Under the pieces are notes generated by a model. That model saw only the letters and a list, made by a program, of their open reading frames with translations. It had not been told where the DNA came from and ran no database searches. Source: Planctomycetota bacterium (GTDB lineage: Bacteria; Planctomycetota; Planctomycetia; Pirellulales; Pirellulaceae). From it: a stretch of 64,000 nucleotides of DNA. The stretch spans positions 62,001-126,000 of the forward strand of contig JAPLNM010000047.1 of NCBI GenBank assembly GCA_026692845.1. The letters run 5' to 3'. The first letter of the stretch is position 1. Each line of letters opens with the position of its first letter. The position numbers and the translations under genes were made by a program. This document shows positions 27,262 through 36,170 of the stretch, piece after piece.

Positions 27262-27384
27262 ACTCAGTCTCTCGCTTTTGTGGTCGTTGGGTTTCTTGCC
27301 TAAAGCCAGACCGAGATTAGAATGCGATGAAACGGACGTTTGATCTGTGAAACAAGATACCAGCCGGAACGGAACTTAGACTGC

Positions 27385-28116
27385 ATGAATGCGATCAAAC
27401 TCGCGGCGATTCTAAGTGTTTTTATTGGATCGGCATGGAACGACGAAGCCACTAATGCTGGGATGGCAACCAGCACCATCGACCAGGATGGAACCAAAAT
27501 CGGTTTCAACATGAATCGGGGCTCGGCTTCAAAGATTGGGGTTTTCGACTTCAACTTCCCGTCGGGACTTGCAGAAGTTGATTTCCTTCAAGCCCGTATC
27601 CGCTTATCGGTCCAACTTCCTCCTGAAGCCATTGGTGACTTAGCTCCGCAGATCGTGTTTGCAAAGGTTGGGACAACCAACCTGGACCAAGCATTGATCA
27701 CAGGCGACGCAATCCGAACCGACATCCGGATTTCCTACAATCTTTTTCCATCTGGTAGTGGAGTCGTTGAGAAACAAACCGATCTTGTAAATCTATCAAG
27801 GGAACAGAACTTGGCCCTCTCGGCGATACTCACGTACGATCCGAGTTCCAGAGTCGAGGCGTGGCTTGCTAGTGATTCGTTGACGGCAATAACTGTTCCC
27901 GCATCCGGACAGTATTTGGATTTGACAGGACCATTTCCGATCGTTTTTCACCAACGATTCGATTCAACCTTGGATTTAGTTTTTGTTCCGGAACCCTCCT
28001 CAGGCCTTGCTTTTGCAGGCTTCGGGTCATTGTTTTTGCTACGCGGCAGAAGATCGGTTCTGCGGCGGTGGCAGAAAACCCCAAACCAAACCACTCAGTC
28101 TTTATGTCTTTCGTGA
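27385..28116 (+). CDS. PEP-CTERM domain protein
   Basis: This 243-residue protein starts at ATG 27385 with a signal peptide (AIKLAAILSVFIGSAW). A beta-rich mature region of about 180 residues follows, then the PEP-CTERM tail: VPEPSSGLAFAGFGSLFLL (Pro-Glu-Pro plus a hydrophobic span), followed by the basic RGRRSVLRR. Such tails are recognised by exosortases, which cleave the Pro-Glu-Pro region and release the protein for anchoring or export. Two exosortase genes lie 8 and 20 kb away. The last 13 bases overlap the start of the second PEP-CTERM gene. The mature domain has no match I recognise. Confidence 0.8.
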   Translation: MNAIKLAAILSVFIGSAWNDEATNAGMATSTIDQDGTKIGFNMNRGSASKIGVFDFNFPSGLAEVDFLQARIRLSVQLPPEAIGDLAPQIVFAKVGTTNLDQALITGDAIRTDIRISYNLFPSGSGVVEKQTDLVNLSREQNLALSAILTYDPSSRVEAWLASDSLTAITVPASGQYLDLTGPFPIVFHQRFDSTLDLVFVPEPSSGLAFAGFGSLFLLRGRRSVLRRWQKTPNQTTQSLCLS

Positions 28117-28748
28117 ATCGCACAGTTTCTTCGTTTACCCGTTTACTGTTCTTGTTCTTGTTCCTGTTGGCCCCTTTACCTGTGTCGGCAGACATCATCA
28201 AGGAGTTCACGCAACAGTCGGGTGCAGCAGAAGACTTCGGGTCGCGAAGAGCCGTGTATCTTGGACGCCTTTTCAATGGCGTCGATGGTGGACCTTTCCG
28301 TCGAATGGACTCGATGTACGCGATCGTCACGATTGCCCAAGCGACGAACGTACAGTTATTTGCAGGCGACGGCAGTTCTAGCTTCGACAACGCGTTGGCT
28401 CAGGGCAAAATGACTGACACTGGGATTCGGGTAACGACCGTCACCCAGACCAACACAGAGGTGGTTTTTGTGCCCGGGAACCCATCGAACACACCACCTT
28501 TCAAGATCGCTGTTCCCGCAGGCGTTGCGATCCACGATTCTTTAGCCGCCAACAACCGCCTCGATTTTTGGCTCGTCGGTGCGACGAATTCCGGTTTTAC
28601 CGTACCGTCGAGCGTAGCTGGCAATGCAGCAAATTTTTTCATCCAGTTTGACCGATCGACCGCTGTGCCAGAGCCTGCGTCGTTGTTGCTAGTCGCTACA
28701 GGCTTATTCACACTTCTTGCCAGGAAACGCTTCGCGAAACCCCTGTAG
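28104..28748 (+). CDS. PEP-CTERM domain protein (second)
   Basis: This 214-residue protein starts at the ATG at 28104, inside the preceding gene. The signal peptide is strong (LLFLFLFLLAPLPVSA). The mature part has an F-N-G-V-D-G-G-P-F-R loop and a beta-sandwich-like body. The tail VPEPASLLLVATGLFTLLA, then RKRFA, is a clear PEP-CTERM signal. It ends 6 bases from the convergent prenyltransferase-repeat gene. The pair of PEP-CTERM genes probably forms one translation unit and could be substrates of a locus exosortase. The two mature domains share little apparent sequence. Confidence 0.8.
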   Translation: MSFVNRTVSSFTRLLFLFLFLLAPLPVSADIIKEFTQQSGAAEDFGSRRAVYLGRLFNGVDGGPFRRMDSMYAIVTIAQATNVQLFAGDGSSSFDNALAQGKMTDTGIRVTTVTQTNTEVVFVPGNPSNTPPFKIAVPAGVAIHDSLAANNRLDFWLVGATNSGFTVPSSVAGNAANFFIQFDRSTAVPEPASLLLVATGLFTLLARKRFAKPL

Positions 28749-28754
28749 GGTTGG

Positions 28755-29885
28755 CTATCTTGACTTCAAATTAGCCAGCGTCAACAAGGCATATCCTGTT
28801 ACCAAGTTAGGATCCCCCTCCATCCATCTTGGTTCTGGATTGGTCCAAGACCCGTCTACCTTTTGTGTCTTGAGCAATTGGTTAAGAATGTCTGACTTCC
28901 AAGCGTGGCGACCGGAGTCGGACTCAAAGGTTTCGTTGCCAACCATCGCAAGCGCTTTGGACATGGTCTGCAAGTAATAGAAAAGCCCCGCTGGGCCCAT
29001 CCCTGGATTGCTTGTAACGCTGTAGTTCTTCGAGAGGAATTTCGTGGCGGCCTTCACGCGAAAGTCTTCAGGACCTACGCCCGCATAGAGCATGCTTTTG
29101 AGTCCTGCATAGGTCATCGAAGCGTAGGATCGAAGGCCCCCGGTCGCTTCATCCTTACCAGCCATGGAATCACCCCCTGCGGCCGGGGTGTAATAAAATC
29201 CCCCATCGTTGAGCTTCGACGCAAAAGGGGTATCGTTTGCTGGCGATTCCAAATTTTGACAACGGTTGACGAATGCCAAGGCTCTTTGAATCGCTGGGTC
29301 CGACTCTTCGATTCCCGTCGTCCGAAGCGCCTCGATGAAAAATGCGGTATTCGAAAGATCGGGCCTGGATTTACTGCCGTAGCCTGCGCCTCCGAACGCC
29401 GGATCCTTCGGGCCAAGCCCTTCTCCCTCATCCCATTGCTCCCCCTTAACAAATCGCTGGGCACCTTGGAGGATTTCATCATGGGCGCCTTGCTCGTTGA
29501 CTTTGGAAAGAGCCATAATCGCAAGGCAAGTTTCGTAATTCGCGTGCCTGGACCCCTCGGCATACAACCCGCCGTCGGCCCGTTTGGTATTCAACAGGTA
29601 CACGATTGCTTTGTCGACCATCGGATCGTTCTTAGGTACTCCAGCGGACAATAAAGCAGCGGCCACAAGCCCGGTAACACCGGGCCCGGCTTGGGAGCTA
29701 AACGAGCCGTCTACCCCCTGACTTTGCCTTAGAAAAGCCACTGCTGCGCGTTCCATACGTGACTGAGCCTCCCCGTCGAGGGCAATGACAGGCCCTCGGT
29801 CGGTCTCCTGAGCAAGTGAAAACCCAGCATGCTGAGAGACGAAAAGACCGGACAGAAAGGTCATTGCCAGCAATTGATTTTTCAT
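28755..29885 (-). CDS. Secreted prenyltransferase/squalene-cyclase-repeat protein
   Basis: The signal peptide LLAMTFLSGLFVSQHAGFSLA is followed by about 350 residues made of alpha-alpha toroid repeats. Each carries a QGVDGSF, KRADGGLY, NDGGFYY or QKVDGSWTNPEPRW type turn preceded by a hydrophobic helix, as in prenyltransferase and squalene-oxidase repeat proteins. The acidic DxDD of true squalene-hopene cyclases is not seen, and it is short for a cyclase (376 residues). Planctomycete secreted homologues are of unknown function. The ATG has GAGGTGAA upstream. It converges on the second PEP-CTERM gene. Confidence 0.75.
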   Translation of the reverse strand: MKNQLLAMTFLSGLFVSQHAGFSLAQETDRGPVIALDGEAQSRMERAAVAFLRQSQGVDGSFSSQAGPGVTGLVAAALLSAGVPKNDPMVDKAIVYLLNTKRADGGLYAEGSRHANYETCLAIMALSKVNEQGAHDEILQGAQRFVKGEQWDEGEGLGPKDPAFGGAGYGSKSRPDLSNTAFFIEALRTTGIEESDPAIQRALAFVNRCQNLESPANDTPFASKLNDGGFYYTPAAGGDSMAGKDEATGGLRSYASMTYAGLKSMLYAGVGPEDFRVKAATKFLSKNYSVTSNPGMGPAGLFYYLQTMSKALAMVGNETFESDSGRHAWKSDILNQLLKTQKVDGSWTNPEPRWMEGDPNLVTGYALLTLANLKSR

Positions 29886-30067
29886 CGTTCACCTCGAATT
29901 GATCGTTGCCAATTGATCGTTACCAGACGAGAATCGCTGGCAATCTTCATGGAAGTATAGATTCATTCAGTATTTCCTACATGGGCTAGAGTGCGAATTG
30001 TCCAGTGCGATAACAATTTTTAACCCATCGGCTCGAATTCCTGGCAAGCCAACCGAAACGACCTGCG

Positions 30068-31162
30068 ATGCTCCTGTCGGAAATTGCAAGAAAACAGATC
30101 GAGCAGTTCGCCACAGCCCATGGTTTTCACTCGGTCGGGTTCGTTCCTTGTGAAAATGCGGAGACATTCCCAGAGTTTTGCGACTGGCTCGATCGCGGTT
30201 ACGCAGCGTCGATGGGGTACCTCGAAAAACGCAAAGACGCTTACCGAAATCCCGCCGGCGTTCTTCCCGAATGCCGAACCGCCGTGCTCCTGACACTTCC
30301 CTACCAAGGCCATCCTGGGACAAAATCAGTGATCAAGCAGGGTAGAAAAAGAGACCTACCTGTGCAGTCCGAACCGACGATCGGATCCTATGCAGCCGCT
30401 GCCGAGGATTATCACATCTGGATTCGCAGAAAGCTCAAACCTTTGGTTCGGGAGCTTCATGCCATGTTTCCACAGTGCCAGACGCGCGCCGTAGTCGACA
30501 CGGCCCCCCTTTTAGAGCGGCATTACGCACACCGGGCCGGGCTCGGTTGGATCGGGAAAAATACCATGCTTTTGAATCGACAGATCGGCAGTTATTTTTT
30601 CCTATGCGCGATCCTCACCCAAGCCGACCTAGCAGGCGAGGTTGTACGGCAAGCGACGAGCCATTGCGGAACGTGCACTGCGTGTCTGGACGCATGTCCG
30701 ACTGGGGCCTTCGTCTCGCCTTACGTGCTCGATGCGAATCGGTGCATCAGCTACTGGACCATCGAGCACCAAGGTCAAGTCCCTGAATCCGTACGCCCGT
30801 TGCTTGGACCTTGGATCTTCGGGTGCGACATTTGCCAAATGGTCTGCCCCTGGAATCAACCTACACACGAGACGACTTCGGAAGAAATCAAGCCATTTGC
30901 AGTCGAACAAAAATCCGATTGCTCCCACTGGCTGAGCCTCGATCAAGAGAGCTTCGAGAGGCTATACCGCAACACTCCGTTTTGGAGAACGGGACTTCTA
31001 CGAATGCAACGCAACGCCTTGATCGTCGCTGCCAACCTTCGGGTTCCTACCGCATATCCTTGGATCCAACAGTTCACCAACCATCCGATCCAGGATCTGC
31101 AGGAGCTTGCGCGTTGGGCACTTGAGCAGTACCGCGATGCGACAAACCAAGAGTCGCATTGA
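30068..31162 (+). CDS. queG: Epoxyqueuosine reductase
   Basis: QueG reduces epoxyqueuosine to queuosine in tRNA anticodons, using cobalamin and two 4Fe-4S clusters. The N-terminal half contains VGFVPCENAETFPEF, SMGYLEKRKDAYRNP and VLLTLPYQGHPG blocks. The cluster ligands are HCGTCTACLDACPTGAF and GCDICQMVCPWN, a bacterial-ferredoxin-like pair. WIGKNTMLLN is also conserved. The protein is 364 residues, the usual length, and lacks the C-terminal HEAT repeat of some homologues. It starts at ATG 30068. Its stop lies 18 bases from the DUF971 gene on the other strand. Confidence 0.92.
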   Translation: MLLSEIARKQIEQFATAHGFHSVGFVPCENAETFPEFCDWLDRGYAASMGYLEKRKDAYRNPAGVLPECRTAVLLTLPYQGHPGTKSVIKQGRKRDLPVQSEPTIGSYAAAAEDYHIWIRRKLKPLVRELHAMFPQCQTRAVVDTAPLLERHYAHRAGLGWIGKNTMLLNRQIGSYFFLCAILTQADLAGEVVRQATSHCGTCTACLDACPTGAFVSPYVLDANRCISYWTIEHQGQVPESVRPLLGPWIFGCDICQMVCPWNQPTHETTSEEIKPFAVEQKSDCSHWLSLDQESFERLYRNTPFWRTGLLRMQRNALIVAANLRVPTAYPWIQQFTNHPIQDLQELARWALEQYRDATNQESH

Positions 31163-31180
31163 CCCAATGGCGGACCAGAG

Positions 31181-31510
31181 CTAGTTGGTCGGTTGCTTTT
31201 TCAGGAGTGCAAAACCGAAGATCCCTGAGCTGTGGCCGTCGGAAAACCGAATACTGTAAGCGTAATTGCCCACCGGATGCATTGAGTCGATCCTCAAAGG
31301 CTGAGCTTCCTGGAGCGGGATCACTTGCAACAATCCTCCGGTCGCTGCGACCTTGCGTTCCTCAACTCCCTTTTGCTTCTCTTTACAGGTCGCACAGGGA
31401 CAAACCGCCCTGAGTTCAACTGGGGTCCATTCGCTAGCTGACGAATCGCTCCATTGGATCTTGATTCCACCCCTCTCCGTACGCTCGATTGAACAAGGAA
31501 TGACGTCCAT
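31181..31510 (-). CDS. DUF971 domain protein
   Basis: This 109-residue protein has the DUF971 pattern: IKIQWSDSSASEWTPVELRAVCPCATC, then a spacer, and YAYSIRFSDGHSSGIFGFALL. The Cys-x-Cys-x-x-Cys group could bind metal; members are sometimes fused to MRP/iron-sulfur or gamma-butyrobetaine hydroxylase-like enzymes. The ATG at 31510 has AGGA eight bases before it and is preferred to starts at 31534 or 31597. Function in this species is unknown. It converges on queG. Confidence 0.8.
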   Translation of the reverse strand: MDVIPCSIERTERGGIKIQWSDSSASEWTPVELRAVCPCATCKEKQKGVEERKVAATGGLLQVIPLQEAQPLRIDSMHPVGNYAYSIRFSDGHSSGIFGFALLKKQPTN

Positions 31511-31633
31511 CGGTCCTGCCCTACTATTCCGCATGAGGTAACTTACGACTAAAATCACAGAGCAATTTAGGGTCGAGTCAAGTACGACGCAATCCACTAC
31601 GCCGATTCAAGGCCGATTCAAGATGGTAGGCAG

Positions 31634-32590
31634 ATGAGCTTTCCCTTCCGACGATTATTCATTGCGGGCCACCAAGGAATGGTTGGGGCATCGGTCTGCC
31701 GATTGATGCAAAGCCAGCATCCGGAAGTCGAATTGGTTGTCAGGTCACGGCAATTGCTTGATTTGCGAGACGCCAGCGAAGTGGATCGGTTTTTTCAAGA
31801 AACAAAACCAGATGCGGTGATTTTTGCAGCCGCCAAAGTCGGTGGTATCCTTGCCAACGCGACGTTCCCAGTCGAGTTTCTTTCCGAGAATGTGCGCATG
31901 GCAATCAACTCCATCGAGTCTGCCCATCGCAGCGGAGTCCAAAGGTTTCTGTTCCTGGGCTCGACATGCATCTATCCCAAGCATGCACCACAACCTTTAT
32001 GCGAACCGAGCCTTCTATCAAGTCCGCTCGAATCGACCAATGAAGCTTACGCGTTGGCAAAAATCGTCGGATTGAAAATGTGCCAGTATTACCGAAGGCA
32101 ATTCGATGCTCTTTACCACAGCGCAATGCCCACGAACCTCTATGGACCAGGCGACAACTACCATCCCGAGCACAGTCATGTTATTCCTGGCCTGCTTCGA
32201 AGGATTCACGAAGCCAAAATCCAGAACTCTCCAACGGTCACCCTGTGGGGAACAGGAACTCCTCGACGCGAGTTCCTCTACGTTGACGACCTTGCCAAGG
32301 CCCTGGTACATCTGTTGACTCTGGAATCGCCGCCCGACTGGATCAACGTCGGAACGGGTCAGGAAATCTCGATTTTGGAGTTGGCCAAGCAAATCGCTCA
32401 GACTGTAGGATACTTGGGAGACTTCGAGTTAGATGCAAGCAAGCCCGACGGAACTCCCCTGAAAAGAACCGATCCGAGCCTCGTTTTTTCCACAGGTTGG
32501 AAACCGCAAATCGAATTGAAAGAAGGCTTAGCTCGCACCTACCGAGATTTTCTAAATCGCATCGAACGCGGGACCCTACGTAGCAATTAA
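31634..32590 (+). CDS. fcl: GDP-L-fucose synthase
   Basis: The 318-residue extended short-chain dehydrogenase epimerises and reduces GDP-4-keto-6-deoxy-mannose to GDP-L-fucose. The NADPH-binding loop is IAGHQGMVGASV. FAAAKVGGILAN and FLGSTCIYPKHAPQPL match WcaG/Fcl, and the catalytic pair is YALAK. PTNLYGPGDNYHPEHSHVIP is the hallmark block. It is the first of three genes on the plus strand before the polysaccharide locus and supplies the step after Gmd. Confidence 0.95.
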   Translation: MSFPFRRLFIAGHQGMVGASVCRLMQSQHPEVELVVRSRQLLDLRDASEVDRFFQETKPDAVIFAAAKVGGILANATFPVEFLSENVRMAINSIESAHRSGVQRFLFLGSTCIYPKHAPQPLCEPSLLSSPLESTNEAYALAKIVGLKMCQYYRRQFDALYHSAMPTNLYGPGDNYHPEHSHVIPGLLRRIHEAKIQNSPTVTLWGTGTPRREFLYVDDLAKALVHLLTLESPPDWINVGTGQEISILELAKQIAQTVGYLGDFELDASKPDGTPLKRTDPSLVFSTGWKPQIELKEGLARTYRDFLNRIERGTLRSN

Positions 32591-32676
32591 AAGCCAAGGC
32601 AGGTATCCTAACCGTCCGTTTGGGAACGAGTTGACCGGCCATTTCTAAAGAAAGAATCTAAGGAAAGAACGACGCA

Positions 32677-33690
32677 ATGGGTAAATCAGCATTGATTACC
32701 GGGATCACCGGACAAGATGGCTCCTATTTGGCTGAACTGTTGCTCGAGAAAGGATACCTCGTGCATGGACTCGTGCGACGAAGTTCGAGTTTCAGCACCG
32801 GACGCATCGACCACCTCTACAAAGACATTCACGAGAATCCTGGATTGCTCCTGCATTACGGAGATCTAACGGATGGACAAGCCCTGAGCAACTTGGTCCT
32901 GAACCTCGAGCCCGACGAGATCTACAACCTCGGAGCGCAAAGTCATGTTCGTGTCTCTTTCGACCAACCTGTCTACACCTTGATGACCGACGGAGTCGGA
33001 GCTTTGAATGTTCTCGAAGCGGCAAGAATCCTCAATCAGAAAAAGCCGGTACGAGTGTACCAAGCCAGCTCCTCGGAAATGTACGGAGCGGTCCTCGAAA
33101 CGCCTCAAAAAGAGTCTACTCCCTTCAACCCACAGAGCCCTTACGCCTGCGCCAAGGTCTATGCGTTCTTCCAAACGGTCAACTACCGCAGGAGCTACGA
33201 TCTGTTTGCCTGCAATGGAATCTTGTTCAACCATGAGTCGCCCCGACGCGGGGAAACCTTCGTCACGAGAAAAATCACCCGCGCCGCTACCCGAATCAAA
33301 TTGGGGCTGCAGAAAAAACTATTCCTAGGCAACCTCGATGCAAAAAGAGACTGGGGATACGCCAAGGATTATGTCGAAGCGATGTGGCTGATGCTCCAGC
33401 ATAACCAACCCGATGACTTCGTTATCGCCACTGGAAACACCTACTCGATCCGAGAATTCCTACAGATGGTCTTCTCAAAACTCGAACTAGATTGGCAGAA
33501 ATTCGTCGAAATCGACCCTCGCTATTTCCGACCAGCAGAAGTCGAACTCTTGCTCGGAGACCCCTCGAAAGCCAAGAATTCCCTCGGTTGGACCTCGAAA
33601 ACATCCTTGGACCAACTTGCATCCATCATGGTCGAACATGACCTTGAATTGGCAAAACGTGAGCAACACAACCAGTCGTTCCAACAGTAG
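32677..33690 (+). CDS. gmd: GDP-mannose 4,6-dehydratase
   Basis: This 337-residue enzyme removes water from GDP-mannose to form GDP-4-keto-6-deoxy-mannose. [20 protein letters not shown] is the NAD-binding start, [24 protein letters not shown] and [10 protein letters not shown] follow, and the active residue pair is [21 protein letters not shown] is diagnostic of Gmd. An AAGGAAAG site precedes ATG 32677. It lies 86 bases after fcl. Confidence 0.95.
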   Translation: MGKSALITGITGQDGSYLAELLLEKGYLVHGLVRRSSSFSTGRIDHLYKDIHENPGLLLHYGDLTDGQALSNLVLNLEPDEIYNLGAQSHVRVSFDQPVYTLMTDGVGALNVLEAARILNQKKPVRVYQASSSEMYGAVLETPQKESTPFNPQSPYACAKVYAFFQTVNYRRSYDLFACNGILFNHESPRRGETFVTRKITRAATRIKLGLQKKLFLGNLDAKRDWGYAKDYVEAMWLMLQHNQPDDFVIATGNTYSIREFLQMVFSKLELDWQKFVEIDPRYFRPAEVELLLGDPSKAKNSLGWTSKTSLDQLASIMVEHDLELAKREQHNQSFQQ

Positions 33691-33717
33691 CTCTGCTTCG
33701 ATCCCTGGACTTCAACC

Positions 33718-34710
33718 ATGCGCGCAGTCATCACCGGAATCACCGGCCAAGATGGTTCGTACCTGACCGACTTGCTCCTTGCCAAAGGCTATGAAGTCCA
33801 CGGAATCGTTCGTCGCAGTAGTAACCTCCAACGACCAAGGTTGGATCAACAGGTTCACGATCATTCGATCTATGGAAAGCGACTGTTCCTTCACTACTCC
33901 GACCTTACCGATACGACCTCGCTTCGACGCATCCTCAATCGTATCGTCCCTGATGAGTTCTATCACCTCGCAGGCCAATCTCATGTGGGACTGAGCTTTG
34001 AAATCCCTGAAAGCACCTGCGAATTGACCGCTATGGGAACCTTGCGTATCCTGGAAATCCTCCGAGACGTGTCCCCATCCCCGCGTTTCCTCCACGCCAG
34101 CAGCCGTGAAATTTTCGGGACACCCGTCTATGCTCCCCAAAACGAAGATACCCCGCTTAATCCAAACTCCCCTTACGGTGCCGCAAAGGCCTTTGCCAAC
34201 CAACTAGTCAAGATCTACCGCGACTCGCTCGGGCTCTTCGGCTGCAACGCGATTTGCTATAACCACGAAAGCCCCCGCCGAGCGGAAAATTTCGTCACCC
34301 GAAAAATTAGCATCGCTGCTGCCTCTATCAAACTAGGGCTCCAAAAGGAGTTGGTTCTCGGCAGTATCGATTCAACTCGAGACTGGGGTTGCGCTCCGGA
34401 ATTCGTCGAAGCCATGTGGCTGATGCTCCAGCAGCCAACCCCCAAAGACTATATCCTCGCCACAGGAAAAACGCATTCCGTTCGCGAGTTCCTCGAACTT
34501 GCTTTTCAACATGTCGGACTCAATTGGCAAGAATACTACCGCCATGACCCTAGGTTTCAACGCCCTGTCGAGCCAGAAAACCTAAGGGGTGACGCAAGCC
34601 GAGCTATGGTCGAACTTGGCTGGAAACCAAAAATTTCCCTAGCTCAACTAGCAGCGATGATGGTCGACCATGACTTGCATCGACTCAAACATTCGATGCG
34701 TCAAGAATAA
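33718..34710 (+). CDS. GDP-mannose 4,6-dehydratase-like paralogue
   Basis: This 330-residue protein shares the whole Gmd frame with its neighbour: [59 protein letters not shown] and NHESPRRAENFVTRKI. All key residues for a dehydratase are present. It differs clearly in the nucleotide- and sugar-contacting loops and has a shorter C-terminus, so it could be a dehydratase with another substrate or a second Gmd with different control. It starts 27 bases after gmd, so the two are likely in one transcript. Its stop is 11 bases from the convergent gene. Confidence 0.85.
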   Translation: MRAVITGITGQDGSYLTDLLLAKGYEVHGIVRRSSNLQRPRLDQQVHDHSIYGKRLFLHYSDLTDTTSLRRILNRIVPDEFYHLAGQSHVGLSFEIPESTCELTAMGTLRILEILRDVSPSPRFLHASSREIFGTPVYAPQNEDTPLNPNSPYGAAKAFANQLVKIYRDSLGLFGCNAICYNHESPRRAENFVTRKISIAAASIKLGLQKELVLGSIDSTRDWGCAPEFVEAMWLMLQQPTPKDYILATGKTHSVREFLELAFQHVGLNWQEYYRHDPRFQRPVEPENLRGDASRAMVELGWKPKISLAQLAAMMVDHDLHRLKHSMRQE

Positions 34711-34721
34711 CAGTGCACTGT

Positions 34722-36158
34722 CTAAGGCCCTTTCGGATCAATCGATCCGTCGCCTAGTTGCCATCGCTGCATTCGCTGATGATATTCACCCTGCTCCTTA
34801 GAAGCCTCCTGCATGAATCCAAGCAGCGGATTGGCAATTCCCATTGCCTCCTTTTCGTAACGACCGGCCTGCTCAAAGTGCCAATCTCTGGACGTATCGT
34901 CCCCTAAAAGCCCCTTGCAAAACGCAAGACTCAAATGGACCATCGGCAAATCCAAGCCCTCAACAAGCCATTGATTGAACTCTTTTTGCAATCCTAATAG
35001 CTCCTCTTGAGGCCGAAGCAAACTCCTAGCCATTACGTCTTGAACTCTCGGACTAGCACCACTGGTACGGAGAATTTTCACTAAGCAATAGGCTAGCTCT
35101 CGGAGGTCTCTAGGCTCTCTTAAGGCTGCTTCCGTTCGTCGTTCAAGGAACGCTCGATAAGCATCGATCGATTCCTTGTCACGACGGATCTTATACCCTT
35201 CGATATGGACCACCTCTGCCCTGCCCCACTCCCCGAGCATCTCATAGATGGACGTAAGCTGATTGCGGAGGGCACGATTCCATGGATCGGAACGCAATTG
35301 CTCAGCGATGCGAGCGGCCCCCGTTTTCAAAACAAACTCGCGCTCTTGGTCCTTTCCGAGTTTCTTCAACAAGGCTCCGAATCCGACACTCTGAAAGGCA
35401 TCGGCCTCCCAAACCGCCCGATACTTAGATTCCGCATCTTCCAAGCGACCATCCCAGTATGCCTTCATCGATTCGAGCACCGCCATTTGTCCAACGCTCA
35501 CCCCGGAGGCTCTCTCCAAATGCCAATCGAAGTCATCGAGAAGCTCCCGTCGCTCGGATGCATCTACCTTGGATTCCTCCAAGTTCCCTAAACACTGACT
35601 TGCTCTCCAAAAATGCGCTATCCCCAGTCCCGTCGAATCCCTCGGAGATAGACGCTCGAGAATTCGTTCGGCGGTTACTGCATTTCCATTTTGAATCTCA
35701 ACCAAAGAGTAAAGAAATTTTCGATCCGCGTTGGCAAACTCCGAATCACCAATCCACCGCATCGCAGCCCGAACTCCCCGGGATCCATCCTGCTTGGTAT
35801 AAGCATTCTGGACACGAGCAAGGTACCGGTTTAGGATCCGTTCGCGATTGAACGCAATGAGCAAAGATCCAGTGACCACGGTCAAGCCTAACAAACAAAA
35901 AGGGATACTCCAGAGGAACTGCCTTCGTCGCTGCCCACGGTAGAAAAATCCTGCGACCGGATAACTGACAAAGCTAGCGACAAACCCAAAAAATTGAGAT
36001 AGCCTACGACGCAACGCCCCGTAGATTCCAACCGGCCGATCCAAGTCCTCGAAATTTCCTCGATCCAAGAAACTCCCGAAGAACCTAAGTGCAATTTCCA
36101 AAATATCGGAAATCCAAGCGATGGTTCGTACTGGCAGATCCGCTAGGAATCGAAGCAT
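34722..36158 (-). CDS. Membrane protein with helical (TPR-like) repeats, partner of exosortase-like gene
   Basis: This 478-residue protein has an N-terminal hydrophobic region (two possible spans, about residues 57-76 and 84-103, FLWSIPFCLLGLTVVTGSLL). A long helical domain follows with tetratricopeptide-like units, for example FLYSLVEIQNGNAVTAERILERL, AVLESMKAYWDGRLEDAESKYRAV and NQLTSIYEMLGEWGRAEVVH. It is 12 bases downstream of the exosortase-like gene and overlaps nothing else, so the two form one module. The start has GGGGGTG. I know no name for it; a scaffold role for sorting or secretion is inferred from position. Confidence 0.65.
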   Translation of the reverse strand: MLRFLADLPVRTIAWISDILEIALRFFGSFLDRGNFEDLDRPVGIYGALRRRLSQFFGFVASFVSYPVAGFFYRGQRRRQFLWSIPFCLLGLTVVTGSLLIAFNRERILNRYLARVQNAYTKQDGSRGVRAAMRWIGDSEFANADRKFLYSLVEIQNGNAVTAERILERLSPRDSTGLGIAHFWRASQCLGNLEESKVDASERRELLDDFDWHLERASGVSVGQMAVLESMKAYWDGRLEDAESKYRAVWEADAFQSVGFGALLKKLGKDQEREFVLKTGAARIAEQLRSDPWNRALRNQLTSIYEMLGEWGRAEVVHIEGYKIRRDKESIDAYRAFLERRTEAALREPRDLRELAYCLVKILRTSGASPRVQDVMARSLLRPQEELLGLQKEFNQWLVEGLDLPMVHLSLAFCKGLLGDDTSRDWHFEQAGRYEKEAMGIANPLLGFMQEASKEQGEYHQRMQRWQLGDGSIDPKGP

Positions 36159-36170
36159 GGAACACCCCCC

